Of a stretch of 64,000 nt of DNA, positions 24,301 through 39,300 are shown one piece after another. A program made the position numbers and the translations under genes. Numbering within the stretch: the first letter of the stretch is position 1; each line of letters starts with the position of its first letter. A model generated the notes under the pieces. That model was not told where the DNA came from and ran no database searches. It saw only the letters and a program-made list of their open reading frames with translations. Source of the DNA: Trichoplusia ni (taxonomy: Eukaryota; Arthropoda; Insecta; Lepidoptera; Noctuidae); assembly GCF_003590095.1 (NCBI RefSeq), contig NC_039493.1, positions 1,674,001-1,738,000 on the forward strand, in the 5' to 3' direction.

Positions 24301-27300
24301 TTAGCAACCGTCAAGTATTTTGATCCCCGCGTAGGACAATCATTTGTGTGATTCACGAATGGTTCGTGGTGTCTTTGTGCATGTGGATTGAATGTTTGTG
24401 AAACCCCCGCGACACAAGGATTAAATACCTCACTGCGGAAGTCGTTTAAAAAAATCCGTGTGCCGCTAAAACAACATCATGACCATCATTGACAATCGCG
24501 ATACTGTTGACAAATCTCTTGTTCTGTTTTTACCCTTTAGCAGCCTTAAAACTAATTTATTATTTCAACTACAATTTTCTCAATTTTGTTTTCAGAGTGA
24601 CTGGGTTTCTGAAGAGGAATACAATTAAACTAATTTATGTTAATAATTAATATAAGTTTATCGTTATTGTATATTATTTTAAAGATTTAAATTTAAGTAT
24701 TAAAATGTTTTAAGCTGTTTCATGTCTTTGATTCCCCATTGACCTACCTAGTTAATACCTACTCTAGGTATACATACTTTTTTTATTAAAACAGCTGTTA
24801 TTGTCTAGTGGTGAGACCTAGTAGAAGTCTAAGGTATCAAGTTCGGTCCCAAGGTACACAGACTTTTCGATAGTTGAGTTATTTATTAAATTAGTTATCT
24901 GTATGTTTAAACATTAAAACATGTTTTCTGTGTGCGGAAAATAGCCTTTGCGAGTTTTTTGTTTATTACTACATTATTACTATTTGTTAAGACGAGTTTT
25001 AGACGACCTCCGTGGTCGAGTGGCGTACGCACCGGTTTCAAGGTGTCGCTAGCTCTGAGGTCCCGGTTTCGATCCCCGGTCGGGTCAATGTAAAAACTCA
25101 CATTTCTACATTGTCTCGGATCTGGGTGTTTGTGGTACCTTCGTTGTATCTGAATTCCATAACACAAGTGCTTTAGCAACTTACTTTGGGTTCAGAACAA
25201 TGTATGTGACGTTGTCCGCATTTATTTATTATTTATTTATTATTAGTGTTCTATTAAAACACACTAAAATATTTGGCATTTCATAAATGTTGTGGTTTTA
25301 TAAAATTACTAGCTGCAAAGCCATTTCCCTCCTTTAACGGAGTCAGATAAAAGTATCAAATGTGTTAATCTAAGTTATCAGCTACATCTATACGAAATGT
25401 CATCGAAATCAGTCCAGCCGTTTGAGCGTGACGAGGTAGCAGTCCGTTACAACGATATAGTACATACATACATATAACACATTCGCATATTTTCGTATTC
25501 ATGTTAATTTGATAAATTTCGGTTCTTGTAAGTAATTATCAAAACATGGACACAGCCTTGAACTTATATTAAATCGAAGAATAAATTACTTACAAGAATG
25601 CATTTGAATATGGATATCATATTAAAATAATTTTACCTAGGTACATAGTTAGGTAAATAGTTTTACCATATTTGATTAATAAAAAATATGAATTAACTTC
25701 GCCAAAGATTGCTTGGCTTTTTTTTCGATTCGTTCAAATAATTTTAACTAACTGACCTGTATAGTATAGGCGATGTGTCGCAGCAGGAGCAGCATGACGG
25801 GTGAAGCCAGGAGTACGAGCGCTAGTATAGCCACCCCGATGCCAAGAGTTCGTCGAGCGAGCCAGACCACCTGCCTTCCAGATTGCCTGTAACATATAAT
25901 TTTGAACTTGAAATAGGTGTAGGCATTCTAAAAAATTTAAAATAAAAATAAACCGTAACCATTACCCACCAAACGAAGCTAACAAATCGATGCATCTTCA
26001 GATTTTTAGTTCATCAAAACCACTGTCATCATAACCAAGAAGACATTTCCCCTTTTTTTACAAAAATGGCATCCCAAGAGGTAAATGTACATGAAAAAAT
26101 TACTCGAAGTATTTAAAAACTGCTTAAATTGTGATTATCTCGAAACCGCCATTTTGCGATTACTGCATTCTTAGCTATAACTGTAGAAAACTGAAGACAT
26201 CCTGCTACTAGCAGCCTAGCAACAATCTCTACGGTCCACTCATACCAGGCTTCTTCAGTCAGAAAGAGCGTATGTTTTCTTAAGTCGATATAAAATGATG
26301 TAACGGTTTACTCACGCGTATGTATATAGGGATTGCCCGACTAGTTTCGGACCCTACTGGAGTCCTTAATGATGAGCTGACGCGGTGGAGTCGCGAGTCA
26401 AACACGAAACTAGTCGGGAACTCCCAATAAATACGTGCGAGTAAACCGTTGCACCATTTAATAATTAATCAGTCTCGCGATATTTACAATAAAAATAAGT
26501 CGATATTGCCACTTACCCGACAATAACCCACAAGTCTTGTTGTACTATCCTCAGCTTCTCAAGGTATATCGATCTCTCGTCCGTGTCCGTGTAGAGATAC
26601 TTTGTCATGTTGGACACAGACAGTTCGAGTCTAGTTTGACTTATAACAGACCTCTTCAAGTTATCGAAACTGAAAATAGAGATGAGATACTGTGTTAAAC
26701 AAGGTAAGTTAAATAGGTAGGTTAAATAAGGTATTTGACTATAAAAATCTAATGGTTCAGGTATTTCTTAAAAATAAATTGGATACGTATTTTTTCTAAA
26801 CAGTAGATACAACATTACGTACATAAAATGCATCAAAGATGGTGAGTCTTACGGAAGTAGGGGCTAACAGCGTCTAAAAGTGTACTGATAAGCGACATAA
26901 CACGAGACTTACTGTATCATATTTTTTGCTAAGGAGGTAAAAGAAAATAAATGTATTTGATGCTTGTGTGTGTATGTTTTAAAATTCTTGCCGAATGTTT
27001 TCTTTATTACCATTAAACAACTGATTGGTAGAAGTGAAGGTTAGAAAAAAAAAGAACTAGAAGTACTAAAGTACTAAATGAGTCTAATATATAATATAAA
27101 GATTATTTATGTACAAAGAATAATTTGTAACGGCATCGTACATAACCAGAGAATTTCATCTAACCTATAAAAAAATAACACACAAGTACTCACAAGTTTA
27201 AAATACTACTTAATTCTTGGACTTCCTTCACAACTTTCTCTGTTTCCAAGTACTGTATAGTGGATGACAAACTGTCTCTTCCAGAGTCTATGTGCGTTTG

Positions 27301-30300
27301 TATGGTACTTATAGTGAGAGGACTTAGTTCCCCAATCGTCTCGTGGTATGTCAGCATGGTTAGTGCCAGGGAGAACTCTTCTCTCGATCTTAGAAGGTCG
27401 GAACACGCTGACATCTGTCTGGAAGAAAGAAAAGGTTTGACAAAGACAAGAATATTATTAATTATATATAATGTTGGACAATATTCACACAACGCCATCT
27501 AGTCTCAAATTAAGCAGAGCTTGTGTTATGAGTACTAGACAACTGATAAACATACTTATATAGTTCTAAATACATACATATTATAGATAAATTACACCCA
27601 GACACAGAACAAATGATCGTGCTCATCACACAAACATTTGTCCTGGGTGGGAATCGAACCCACGACCTCCGGTATAGCAGTCAGGGTCACTAACCACTAG
27701 ACCAACAGGCCAGTATTATGTTGCTGTAAGATTGTACGTAGATATTATCTATTTTTTTCTCCTACAAGAAAATGTAAAAGAAAACTTATAAGGAAAACAA
27801 GATTTTAAATTACTTTGGAAAGTACTCGAAAAGACAATTCAAGCTAATCTTAACTCGTTGGTGTTTTTAGCGGTACTCTGATAGCCACTTTCCAGCTTAG
27901 CATAGCATCAGATCAACCATTTGTGCTGTCAAAATTCACCTCAATCGGAAACTGAGAATTGGATTGACTTGCAAGATTTGATTACACAGCGAAAGACAGA
28001 CTGACAGTCACAGACAACGGGACAGGTGATGCTAAATTTTGCAAAATCGACTCCCGCTCTAAAGAATTTAATCTTTGTGTTACGTGACTTTCCTTTCCAC
28101 TACCACTAGTATAAGGTGAACATCTTTACACCCGTAAAAACTTTTGACTCTACAATCTTCCCATTTGATTTGACGTATAAATAACTGCTTCGAATATTTT
28201 ATTGTTTAAAAAAATTGTGTATTCGTACAATGCCCTCAAAATATTGAGCTCTACTAAACTCATAATTAAATTTAAGTAAGCTTCTTTTCGTTTCAATTTA
28301 TCTAAGAAAGTACTTTGAATATTATGAAGATTGGCATCCTACTTCCATTTCCCCACTGGGCAAGAAAAAGCTTACTGTAGCCTGTGGCCCCGAGTGTAGA
28401 ATCTTCTATAAAGTAATCCCCTTGTAGGTCCACTTCGGCAAAGTGTAATTGGTTTATTAAAGTAAGTGCTCTTCTTAAGTTGTTACTGCCCAGAAAAGCT
28501 GTTGGTACTAACTTCCTATGGTAGAGCTTTGGTTTAAATAGTCTATAAGCTTACATGCATACTGTTAAAAGTTTCAAGGGCCACTTGCAAGTCGCGATAC
28601 TTTTGGTTTCGTACAAAGTGTAAAGTGTATTTAAATAGCCTAATTTTGATTTTTTATTAATATTTTTTTATACATCAGCAACTGTGTAACAACAAATTCA
28701 TGTGCAGTAAAGACTAGACATCTTTACTGCACATGTCATGTTTTTGTTATGCTATCACCGTTCGTGAGATACAGTCTGGTAAAGACGTACTGGCAGACGG
28801 AAACGGAGCTATATTTTGAACGATAGAGTTTCTTTTTTCCTCTTTTTGTACGGAACTCCAAAAATCAGTTAAGTAAAATTAATGAGGTGCTGTAAAACAA
28901 GCAACAAATCATTAGTCACAGACGACGGATAAAGAGACACTTGAGTGACAGCAATGAAGCTTCGTTCGGACCCTTCGGGACCCCTAAAATTAAACGAATG
29001 ATCAGAACAGAAGGGAATCAATTTGTTCAACATCGTTCGGACGGAGAGACGAATAGACGTGATTAGCAGACATTAACATGAGCCCAACATTGCTGGAAGA
29101 AATGAAATGAGTACTATATTCAATAATGAAACAATAAAGGCTAAATATGACATCCTACTAATATTAGACATGCAAATATATGTTTTTTGTTAGGCTTTCA
29201 CCTTTTTTCAGTAAATTTAGTAGCTTAAACACAGTAAATTTTATACACATATTTTTGGAGGTATTAATTGAACCCTAACACATAGGATACTCTTTTAGAC
29301 TTAAATATTGGCCGCGACTAAATTTAGTTACTTGAACGCCATCTAGAACTGCAGTTATGAAGTTTCAACCCTGAGTACTGTAATGTCGTTGTTGCACTGT
29401 TTTGCCGACGCTCACGTCAATAACCAATACATTGACTCTGTTACAACGAAATTTTGCGTGAATGAAACCGCGGATTAAGGCTGGTAAAACCAGATAAAAT
29501 TAAAAAAACCCGCGACAGTAACAATACCCAAAACTTTTAAATGTTTCGACCTCTTTTTATCAAACATGTCTAAGAATACACGCATATAACGAACTTATAC
29601 ATCAAACTATAATAAATGAAAATCGTTCAATCCGTTCGGACAGACAAAGATAGACATACAGACAGACACGTAAACGTACTTATAACACCCTTCTTTTTGC
29701 TCCGAAGGCTATTAAGAATTTAATGTCATAGAATATGGAACATCTGTCAGTTTGTCATATAAGCTAATAACTCAAGTCATTATCCCAGCTAATTGGGATG
29801 CATGAAAGGCGTCTCTACATAACTTGGTAGTTAGACTCCACAGGGTAACATAACCTCCATATGACAAGATTTGCAGAAGGTCTGTTAGTTTGAAGTAATA
29901 ATAATATGCTTGTCAGACGAACTGTCAAACTAGATGTTAAAAACAATTTGTATGGAGTATTTCTAGAACTAAGTTATAAATCGTCTTTTTAATCTTGTCC
30001 CGAAGCTTTCTGAGACTAGCGCATGGTGGATTTGTGACATTATCACAAATCCAAAACATTATGATAGAAAAAAAAATTAAGAGATAACGAGAAAATCAGA
30101 TGACCTGTCAGGCTTTAGATAAGATAAGATAAGATACCTATATTTATTTGTAAGAATGGTAATTGAGATGTTACAAAAATTTTCGCTTCATAATATAGTG
30201 AAAGGGTTCCGTTCCTGAACTTTGCATAACCTTAAAAAGACATCCTTTATAATTCCATTCTTCTGATTTTACTTTCTATTGCCAATTTAAGAGGACATCA

Positions 30301-33300
30301 GCGTAAAAATAAAATGGCGTGGCTTTCCTGCTTTTTACGACCCATACCGCTCCCGGATCAATACATAACTAAGAGTTATTTTTCAATTATTCTCTTAAAC
30401 TACAGACAATTTAATCTTGGGAAAGGCAAATTGACTCCGGATATTGTACTATTTCGATGTGTCGCTATTTCAAATAAAGAAAGAGTGAGATAAATACTAA
30501 GGTCCCGAAATAGAACAGGATGGCAAAACGAAAGCAAGGAGGAACGCAAAGACGGATAAAAGAGTGTGATATACCCAAATGTAAGTTACATAGCTAAAGA
30601 TGATTATGTTAGTACTGCAAACAATGATTTCATTCAACAAGAATAATCTTGTCTATTCTGTTGTTTCGTTAATGTTAAACGTAATAAATAGACTTTTTAA
30701 CCGACGTCAAACAGAAGCAAGTTCTCAATTCGTATGTATTTTGTTTCGTTTTATGTTTGATACCTCAGAACTTCGGATTGCATAAACCGATTTTGTTTAT
30801 TCTTTTGTCATTGGTCCCATGAAATTTCATCTAGTTTGGCTTGGCGTGTTTTTTTATTAGAAGTCGATTGTATGTTTTCTAAGTATCTAATATCTCTATC
30901 CTTACGTACCTGATTTAAACAGGTTGTCAAACATTTACGTCATTGCTACTCAGGCAGTCTTCAAAAGCGAAAGTTTGTATGTATGGTTGCAGGCACCATG
31001 CCTACACTTTCGCTGTTTATAATATTAGTACACAAGTATAAATAGTATAGATCTCTTTGTCTCTTCATAAAGCACTCACCTCCATAAGGAAGATGTGGTT
31101 GTCTTCACATTCATAGCTACGAAGACCAGCAGCTTTGCATTGATATCTTCATATATCCTTGTTCTTTTGAAGGCTTCTGTTTTTAAGCTCCTGGAATTTT
31201 AAATTGAATTTCGTTATGTTCAAGAGACTTATGTATTACTTGCTAATGGAAACGCGAATACCAACTTTACTAATTATAGGTTCTCTTGTAAGACGCGGTC
31301 AGTGCGTGATGAATTGCAATGAATTGTTTCCATGCACCGATTAATGGTGGGGAATGTAGCACGGCGGTTCAGAGTTAGTCGAAAATGGCGCTGAAAACAT
31401 CGCGTCACCTATTATGAACTTAATCGCTAATTCTTGTAACTTCAAACTAACTGTTGTGTAAGCAGTGTGTAGTTACACATTTTAACATAATTTTACACTG
31501 ACGTAATTGTTTAGGATATTTATTTTGATATTATAACCCATTATTTCCTTCTTTCAATTTATCTGGGTCTATGGCTTACAGAAGCCTGTTTTGAACGAGA
31601 GAGTCGAATTTATCCCATCTTCTTCTGGCCCTACCGCGTGGTCTACCTTTTGTTCTTGACTATCCCGTATATGGTAGCCACTGTCCAAAACTCATTCATC
31701 ATACGGCAGAGGTAACCAGCCCTGTTCCGCTCGAGTTAAGCTGCCGTTTATCCTACATCGGTATTTTGGTTTCTACGCGATCAGTAAGCTTAACTCTTTA
31801 AATACTCCACAGTTTGTAATTCTAACGTCAGTTAAATAGTTTTATGTAAATCCTTCGCAGTTCTCGTGCCTAGTATATTTATGTCGTTACTTGTATCCGT
31901 TCCGTTGGGTCCATATTAAATTCCTTGCAAGAACCGTTCAGATGTGAAACATGGAAATGTTTAATAAATTGTTTTGGAATTTATACTTGCCAATGAAATA
32001 TATTATGTGGCACTATTTTTATAAGATGTAAATCTGCTTATATTTAAATAATTTCAGTAAAGAACTCAAAGTTGAGTTGTTTTTTTGAACAACATGGAGG
32101 AAAAGATTTGGACGACGTGTATATATATATATATTTAAAGGTTTAAATGTTTAAATGCCTTTTTAGAAAATTTGGGGGATTCCAGCTTCACTCCGAAACC
32201 GGTTGTAAATGGGCATATGAAGATTTTCACGTTTGAAAAATTCTACTTATAAACCTAATATGAAACTTGATAATAGTTTCGTAGGTAGAAAAATCCCGAC
32301 AGTTAAGCGCGTTGCGAAAATTCAAAATTCCAATTTGAACGACAACACTAGAATATTTCAGTATAAAAAGCTTTCGTTCCTACCCGCAATACACACAAAG
32401 AAATGGTTAGAAAACAGCATTTATTAAAGCGAACACGTTGCACGCTACTAACTACCGCATTACGTCCGTTCGTTTATCTCTTCCAGATGTTCCACGAACA
32501 GCTATGGATGCGGTGCGGTAATATCTATGCAGTTAGGAATACGGCGTATTGGAATTACGCTGTTTTTATTGCGACAAACTGTTAAAAAAGTATTTTTTTA
32601 AATAAAAATAATGTTCATTTAATGATATATTATTGAATCTAGAAACTGTAAATTTTTAAGTTTATGTAATGAATTTAATATGTTTATGTGTGGTTTGCAA
32701 CGTTTGCGAATGATCAGTGCTGAAACCTTCCCTATACAGGTAGGTAGAGGCCTGTGCCCAGCAGTGGGACGTATGTAACTATAAATACACTTTTGAAACG
32801 AAACACTTAAATTTAAAACTAGATATGAGATTACCGCCAGCCATTTATATAGACCTCATCTGGCAGGGAAATGTATGATTATTTAATTTTTGAGGAATCG
32901 TTTAAATTTTCGTTTTTATAAATACTTCTACTCTACAAAAAAGATTATAGTAACTTATTAAATGTTTAATTTAAAAAAGCCTAAATCGATGCTGAAATGT
33001 TTCTGACCTACTAAAGCCAAAATGTTCAGACAAACTAAAGGGGTCATACACACTCACGCCTGAAACGTAATTAAACGCAATGCGTAGGGTTCTGCGAAAA
33101 CACATTTTCTCCTTCCGTAATTTTCATGAATTCAGATAATTAAAACAGAAAGTCGAGAAGTAGGTTAAGTCTAAATCAGACAAGTAGATCTGAGCCCTCT
33201 CAAACAAGAATTTCATCAGCTGACCAATTATAAAAGATAAACTATTGATTGACATTAAATTACGTAAAGGGGGAATTAAAGGAATGAAATTTCGACCAGA

Positions 33301-36300
33301 CATTAATATAATTGCTTTTGTGTAAAGAGATGCCGCTCTACAAGGCGTATTGTGCTGTCACTCTTCCACAACCATACGATGTTTCTTTAAGACGTGGTGG
33401 TAGACCCGCAGATTGTATTGCCCGTGGTTGCAAAAATCAGCCATAAATTTGTTTAAAGTGATTATTGGCCGGCGGGAGCCAGCGGTCGGTACATGATGAA
33501 TTGCTACGCATTGCAACGCATCGATAGCGAAATGCAGATGACATAGCAAGGCGGTAATCAGTAACAGTCTGGACCCTACCTGCTTCCTTCCTCCAGGAGT
33601 CAGATTACATGTAAAGGATTAATCTACGTTTCCAAAAAAATATTAACATTTGGCATTTTATGCGGCGAAATGAGAATGTGGAAAAAGAGGAATGTGGTGA
33701 GAAAAATGCTGCATATGGTTGTGGATGGATATAGGGGAAGAGAGCGACCAAGGAAACGATGGATGGATTATGTAAAAGACGATATGGTGGCAACGAGTGT
33801 TTTTTTGTGAGATGAGGTCAGATAGAAAGGTATGAAAGAAGAAGACATGTTGCGCCGACCCCAATAAAAATTGGGATAAGGTCAAGGGAATGATGACATT
33901 TACATTTTTAAAGAAAGTTGTTTATTTTCCATGATAGAGGAACATTTGAAAATTCCTAAAAGCACATGTAACCGTTCCACAGGCGAAAATAGGTGCTAGT
34001 TATGAAATTCTAGTTCTATTTACACACGATTAACCTTAATATTATGGACTTACTTGATATTCATGAGGTCTTCCCTAAAATGGCTGCATGCAAAAGATAC
34101 GGTACTTTGAATAATCTGTAAAGAGCATTGCATTTTCCTTATAGCGTGGACTTTCACACATTTCCTTATAACAATCTAGTTAAAAGCAACCACATATGCG
34201 CGTAAAAAACAGATTATTTAAAAAAGAAAAAACGTACCCAAACAACACGTCACATACAAAAAGACACCAAAACTCAAAACAAGCATTCGTGAATCACACA
34301 AATGCTTGTCCCGGGCGGGGATCGAACCCGCGACGCGTCACGCACAGTGGGTATTGCGTAGTAACCTCTACCAGTAATAGGGTATTAATAGTACTATTAA
34401 CCTTTGGGTGTTAATCCCTGAAATCTTTTCCAGGGTGATATTTACCGGCACTCTGAAAATCACGCTAGCCTTAACTTTCGCCTAACCTAAAACAACCGTC
34501 CCAGGTCATTCATTTCAATCCCTTTTATTAGTTTATAAATAACGGTTGATGGGGTGGTTCATTGTCAACCTAAACCGTAATTTATGTCAAGATATAGCCT
34601 GTTAACAGTCTCTAAAGTCCGTTAACTAACAGTGGTGAAATGTGCGAATAATAATAAATCTACTTTTAACTTTTTTATTTGCTGAACTGTGAGCACACAA
34701 CTGCTTAAAATATGTTGATATATTTAATGAAAATACTAAGGTTAATTATTTGAATGCACTAAGTGTATGACGAAAAATAGTAAGTAGTGTCAATTTTACA
34801 TATTACCTTTAAAAATATGTACCATTTTTTGTAACGTATAAAACGTTTTAAAACGAAATATAGTATAGATTTTCTAATGTATATGTATTCGACATTGTAT
34901 ATTGTACTAATAATCGCACGGCAGAAGAAAAATAAATAAATAATCCCAAAACAAATTTAAACTACTCAACATTTCTTTTGTAATAAAGACTGCGTCGCCA
35001 ATGTGATCTCCGTCTCTGAATTTCTGCGATAAATAAAATGCATGGCTTTTGTAATCCAACAAACCATTGAGCCTTTTAAAGGTACTATTTTATTTCTTCG
35101 TCTACAGGCATGGCAATCGACATCTATCCAAACGTTTAATAGGCATAATATAAGCACATATACAGCACTTACTAAAAGCTTTGAACATTCAAAGAAGACA
35201 CTTAAGCTATCATATACCGTTAACCTAATTAGATACTTCGATTTTTTTAATTTTTACCGATATGTTTACACAAAGAACGTCCTCCATTTTAGGATCTGAT
35301 GAAAATGTTTATTCAATATAATAGACAGCTTACTACTACTTACTATAACGTCATAATGTGGTCTTGTATATGTTGTTCCGGGACACTATTCAATCGATTG
35401 TCTGTCGTTGTAAACATCCTTAGTAATGCGTCCCTGGAAGAGAAAATTGCCCATTAATATTAAAGCGCACAATAATGGCGACGTTTATAGGGAGAATTTG
35501 AATCGATTACGTGCAAAATATAACGTGGAAAACTTGAATTGGCTGTTATAAATACTAGGAAAGTACGGACATAAATTGTATTCGGCTGATATATCGGCTG
35601 ATTGATATAAACCAGAGCTATAGCTTATATTTCTAAGTAATCATTATTATGGTATTGCTTTATTTAAAGAATTTGTATTTAATATAATGATATGTGTCAT
35701 TGTAATCGATATAGTATAGTTATATCACTTGTCACCGCTCATGATTAATTCCGGTTCGATCCGAAAGTTAGCGCTGGATAAGGTCAGTCCATGTATGGGT
35801 GGCAATACATGGTCGTGCACATTTAATTGTTAGTCCCGGCTGGTATTTACACATTTTTGACAGTCGTTACAGGGAGTCCGTAGCTAGATAGTCTGACAAC
35901 CAGTCTTAGTAAGGGGTACCGAGATTCCTCGTTACTGAGTTTAGATCAGATAGGCAGATCACTCCTTGTATAGCACTGGTACTTCGCTGCATCCGGTTAG
36001 ACTGGACGCCGACTCCAATATAGTTAGGAAAAGGCTAGGATGATGATGTACGAATCGTACAATAAAGGTACATGTTTCAAGCACTTGTATGTGACGTAAC
36101 GTTCGTGGCACATAATGGTCTGGTCTCTCAAACTCACAAAGCATTGGCTATTAACCTGGAACATTTCTATTTAATATTTCGGCCTTCGCAACACCATAAT
36201 GTAATTTTCGAGAATATTCTGCTTTTAACCGTTAAATTATCTATAAAGCCTATTATTATTACCTTATTTCCAGTTGTAATACCTATAATCTGCAGGAAAC

Positions 36301-39300
36301 TTCCATAATTCAATTTATTAATCAGCAGAATACATTGTTTTGAGTAGGTATAATTTATTAATCATATCATTCATTCATTTTCATATTTTCCTTGTTTGTA
36401 TTGAAAGATGTTTTTTGTTATGAATTGCAAATTAGATCGGCTTATTAAATACTCCTTGGTCGTATTGAGTCAAGGTAATCCGATGTTTTTATTCTTGTGC
36501 TTTTTATTTTATAAAGTTTTATAAAATGTGTTTATAAATTCACTTTGTAGTAGGTATAATGTATTTAGCCCTCGACGCAAAAAGGAAGGTCATTGTAGTT
36601 GTTAGTAGCTCTTGAAAGGATGAATCGATTTTGATTCTGTTTCTTTTATGATTAAAAGATAAATTAGTCGGGAGTATGAGTGTTACGTATAGACCTCCCT
36701 TTAAATAGAAATATGCCTGTGATAAGAAGCTTCGCTGTCCAATAATATTCATAAAAATTATTGAAATAGTGTACAAAAAGGGGTAGTAATTAGAAAAGAA
36801 ATATTTAAGAACTTATAAAATATCATTAACAAATATAATAGTAGAATTTAACAACAACCAGCAACTTTTCGATACTACTTAGGAATAATCTGTCGTATTT
36901 TTCTCGCCATTTCAATACTTTACCAAAATATCTCCGCGATCTGAATTTTAACATTGTAAGAACAGATTTATGCCCAATTGTCTTAACTACGCGCTTTAAC
37001 CTATTTCAGGGAGGTCAACGAGCCAACAAACAATGGCGGGCATTAGTAAGCACTTCAATAGGAGGCAAACATTATCACACATGTATAGATAGACCTATAT
37101 AATTCTGACATTTAGACTAGATAAGCTATTGTCTAAAGGACGAGACGTCAACCGATCTTGACTTGACGTTACGTGTAACGATTATGGACTTATTGCCTCT
37201 TAATTTTAAGTTGCAATTTGACAAGTGAAATAGATTAGAGCAGAGGGATCAGGATGGCAAAAATTCTTTAAAATAAATTTAATCTATATCTATACAATAT
37301 ATAAAGCTGTTGAGTTTGTTTGTTTATTTGAACGCGCTAATCTCAGGAACTACTGGTCCAAATTGAAAAATTATTTTTGTGTTGAATAGAACATTCATTG
37401 AGGAGGGCTTTAGGCTATAAACCATCATGCTGCGACTAATAGGAGTGAAGATACAATGGAAAATGTGAAAAAAACAGGGCAGATATAAATCATAACTTAT
37501 ATCTTCTACTCACGGGGATGAAGTCGTGGGCAACAGCTAGTTTTAAATAAACATGCTTTCGTCGCACTCGTCAAGACAAATCAAACGAGTGCAAACTCTT
37601 AAAAAAACTATTGACAAATTTGACTTTTCTACGATTTTAATAAATGTATATAAACTACACTTACGTGTTTATCGTCGTAGTTTTTAGTAGATAATCGCTT
37701 ATGATATGTCTTTCGTCTTGAAAGCTTATTATTAGTTCCCCCATCGATAAAATTGTGTTAACCTGTAACAAAAAGAGATATAAAAATGGAAAAAATATTA
37801 TCCTATGATATTTCCCTATGGCTAGTATTAGCCAATCAAACCGGAGTCATTTAATAAGTAGCGAACACTAAGTTAAGTAACACTAGTTTCGGACTTGACC
37901 GGTATCGTTTATCAAGTACCACGTCCAAAGTACGAATACACTTTAGTATTGAGTAAACCGTTGCATAAGTATGATTCATATGCAAGTTGATATAGAAATG
38001 TAATGACATCTCTTTTCAACAACTAACTTAATATTGACTTTTCAGTTCAAAAGATTTAAACGCTGGAGCGATTCGGTTTGAATAAGTGTATTTAGGAATG
38101 TCGCTTGTTCATGCGAGCGGACCAAATGTGCAGGGAAATTGGAAAAGACGAATATAATAGGATGAAAACCTGAAGAACACTATGTCAATTCTGGAAAGTA
38201 ATTTTTTTTTTCAGTATTTATGGATGAAAATTGAGACTGTTTAACGTTTGGGTAAGGATGACACAAGAATTATATTCGTTAGAGTGCGATAATAAAAAAA
38301 ATATAGAAAAACAGAAACAGGTAAGGTAATGTCTGAAAATCTTTTTTTTTTCAATTCAATATTTAGTTTGGTTTTCCTTGTGATTAAAGAATTTGGCAAT
38401 AAGAATTCAGTGAGTCAAAACTCGCGGAGCCTATATGTGTGTGAAGTGTGCCTATGATCATATTCCAGCTCTGGCATTAGATCAGCTCCACAGCATCATA
38501 ATTTTGTAATGCCTATTATCAGCTTATTCGGAATTCGGAAATTTGGCCTTAATTAACTGGCAAGATTTGATTACAGATAAGAGAAATGCATATAGAGTCC
38601 AATTCATTTAAAAACTCTCAAAAAATCCGTTAAGCATATCATTAATGCAGAAATCTTATATCACACACAACGGGAAAACCACTAACAAAGTTCTATTTAA
38701 ATTATGTTTTCCTAATTAATTATTATTGTGTTACCTTCTAGAAATTATCTGGTTAATCACGTCATAAATAAGGACAAATAAAAGGATATTAAATAATCTC
38801 ATGTTTACATGAATGAATTATTTAATTTAAATGTTATTTAAGTAATTCCCAGTGGTTACAAATAAATATATTTCAATTAAATAACAATTTTGTTTATATT
38901 ATTGAATGATTAATAATTGTGCTAATTTTTGCATTGTTTGTGGTGTGCTTGGGGGAAAATGCATTATTTTATTTTATTGAAGTAGTGTTTTTTCCTCTCG
39001 AATGATCAGAAATCTAGATTTTTTCAGTATGTTAGTTTTTTTGAGTCCCTTTTGTTAATTTCCAAGGTAAACCAGTATCATTTTTCTTCGCTGTCTGTGT
39101 CTCACAACAGTTGTATCCATATCATGAACCATGATGGTTATATACTATAAATTTTTAGAGACTTTTTCTTATTTGTTTGAGCTCTATAACAACATATTAT
39201 GTATAATGTAAAAAAATAGAATAAAATACCTAAGTATTGTATTTTTGAAAGTTTAATATTCTTATACCATATATACAACACATAAGTTTTGCTATTTTTG

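Larger units (their letters stand above)
5774..25756 (-). other. Cyclase intron 7, host of nested peptide genes
   Basis: A 20-kb intron separating the membrane exon from the catalytic exons. It contains four small secreted-peptide genes (three on the opposite strand to the cyclase, one on the same strand), two members of a second peptide family, and many SINE and LINE fragments. Outside these I see no gene. Confidence 0.85.
27419..31079 (-). other. Cyclase intron 4
   Basis: About 3.7 kb. It holds SINE F (27460-27713), a 15-bp-arm hairpin (28699-28735), a gataa run (30117-30136) and degenerate LINE-like fragments. No gene seen. Confidence 0.65.
31191..37664 (-). other. Cyclase intron 3
   Basis: About 6.5 kb containing a reverse transcriptase tail relic (33655-33895), SINE E (34225-34372), repeat H (35862-36042) and repeat A (37280-37540). 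Remaining ORFs are short and lack any recognisable domain. Confidence 0.65.

Noticed and set aside
24907..25179. 90-residue minus-strand ORF (and its twin at 52594-52797)
   Set aside because: Both are antisense translations of SINE D; their similarity to each other is repeat identity, not a gene family.
21041..30136. CRISPR or other regularly spaced arrays
   Set aside because: The only short-period repeats are simple gttt and gataa runs, as expected in a eukaryotic genome.
33605..33885. Two overlapping minus-strand ORFs
   Set aside because: Antisense of the reverse transcriptase tail on the plus strand.
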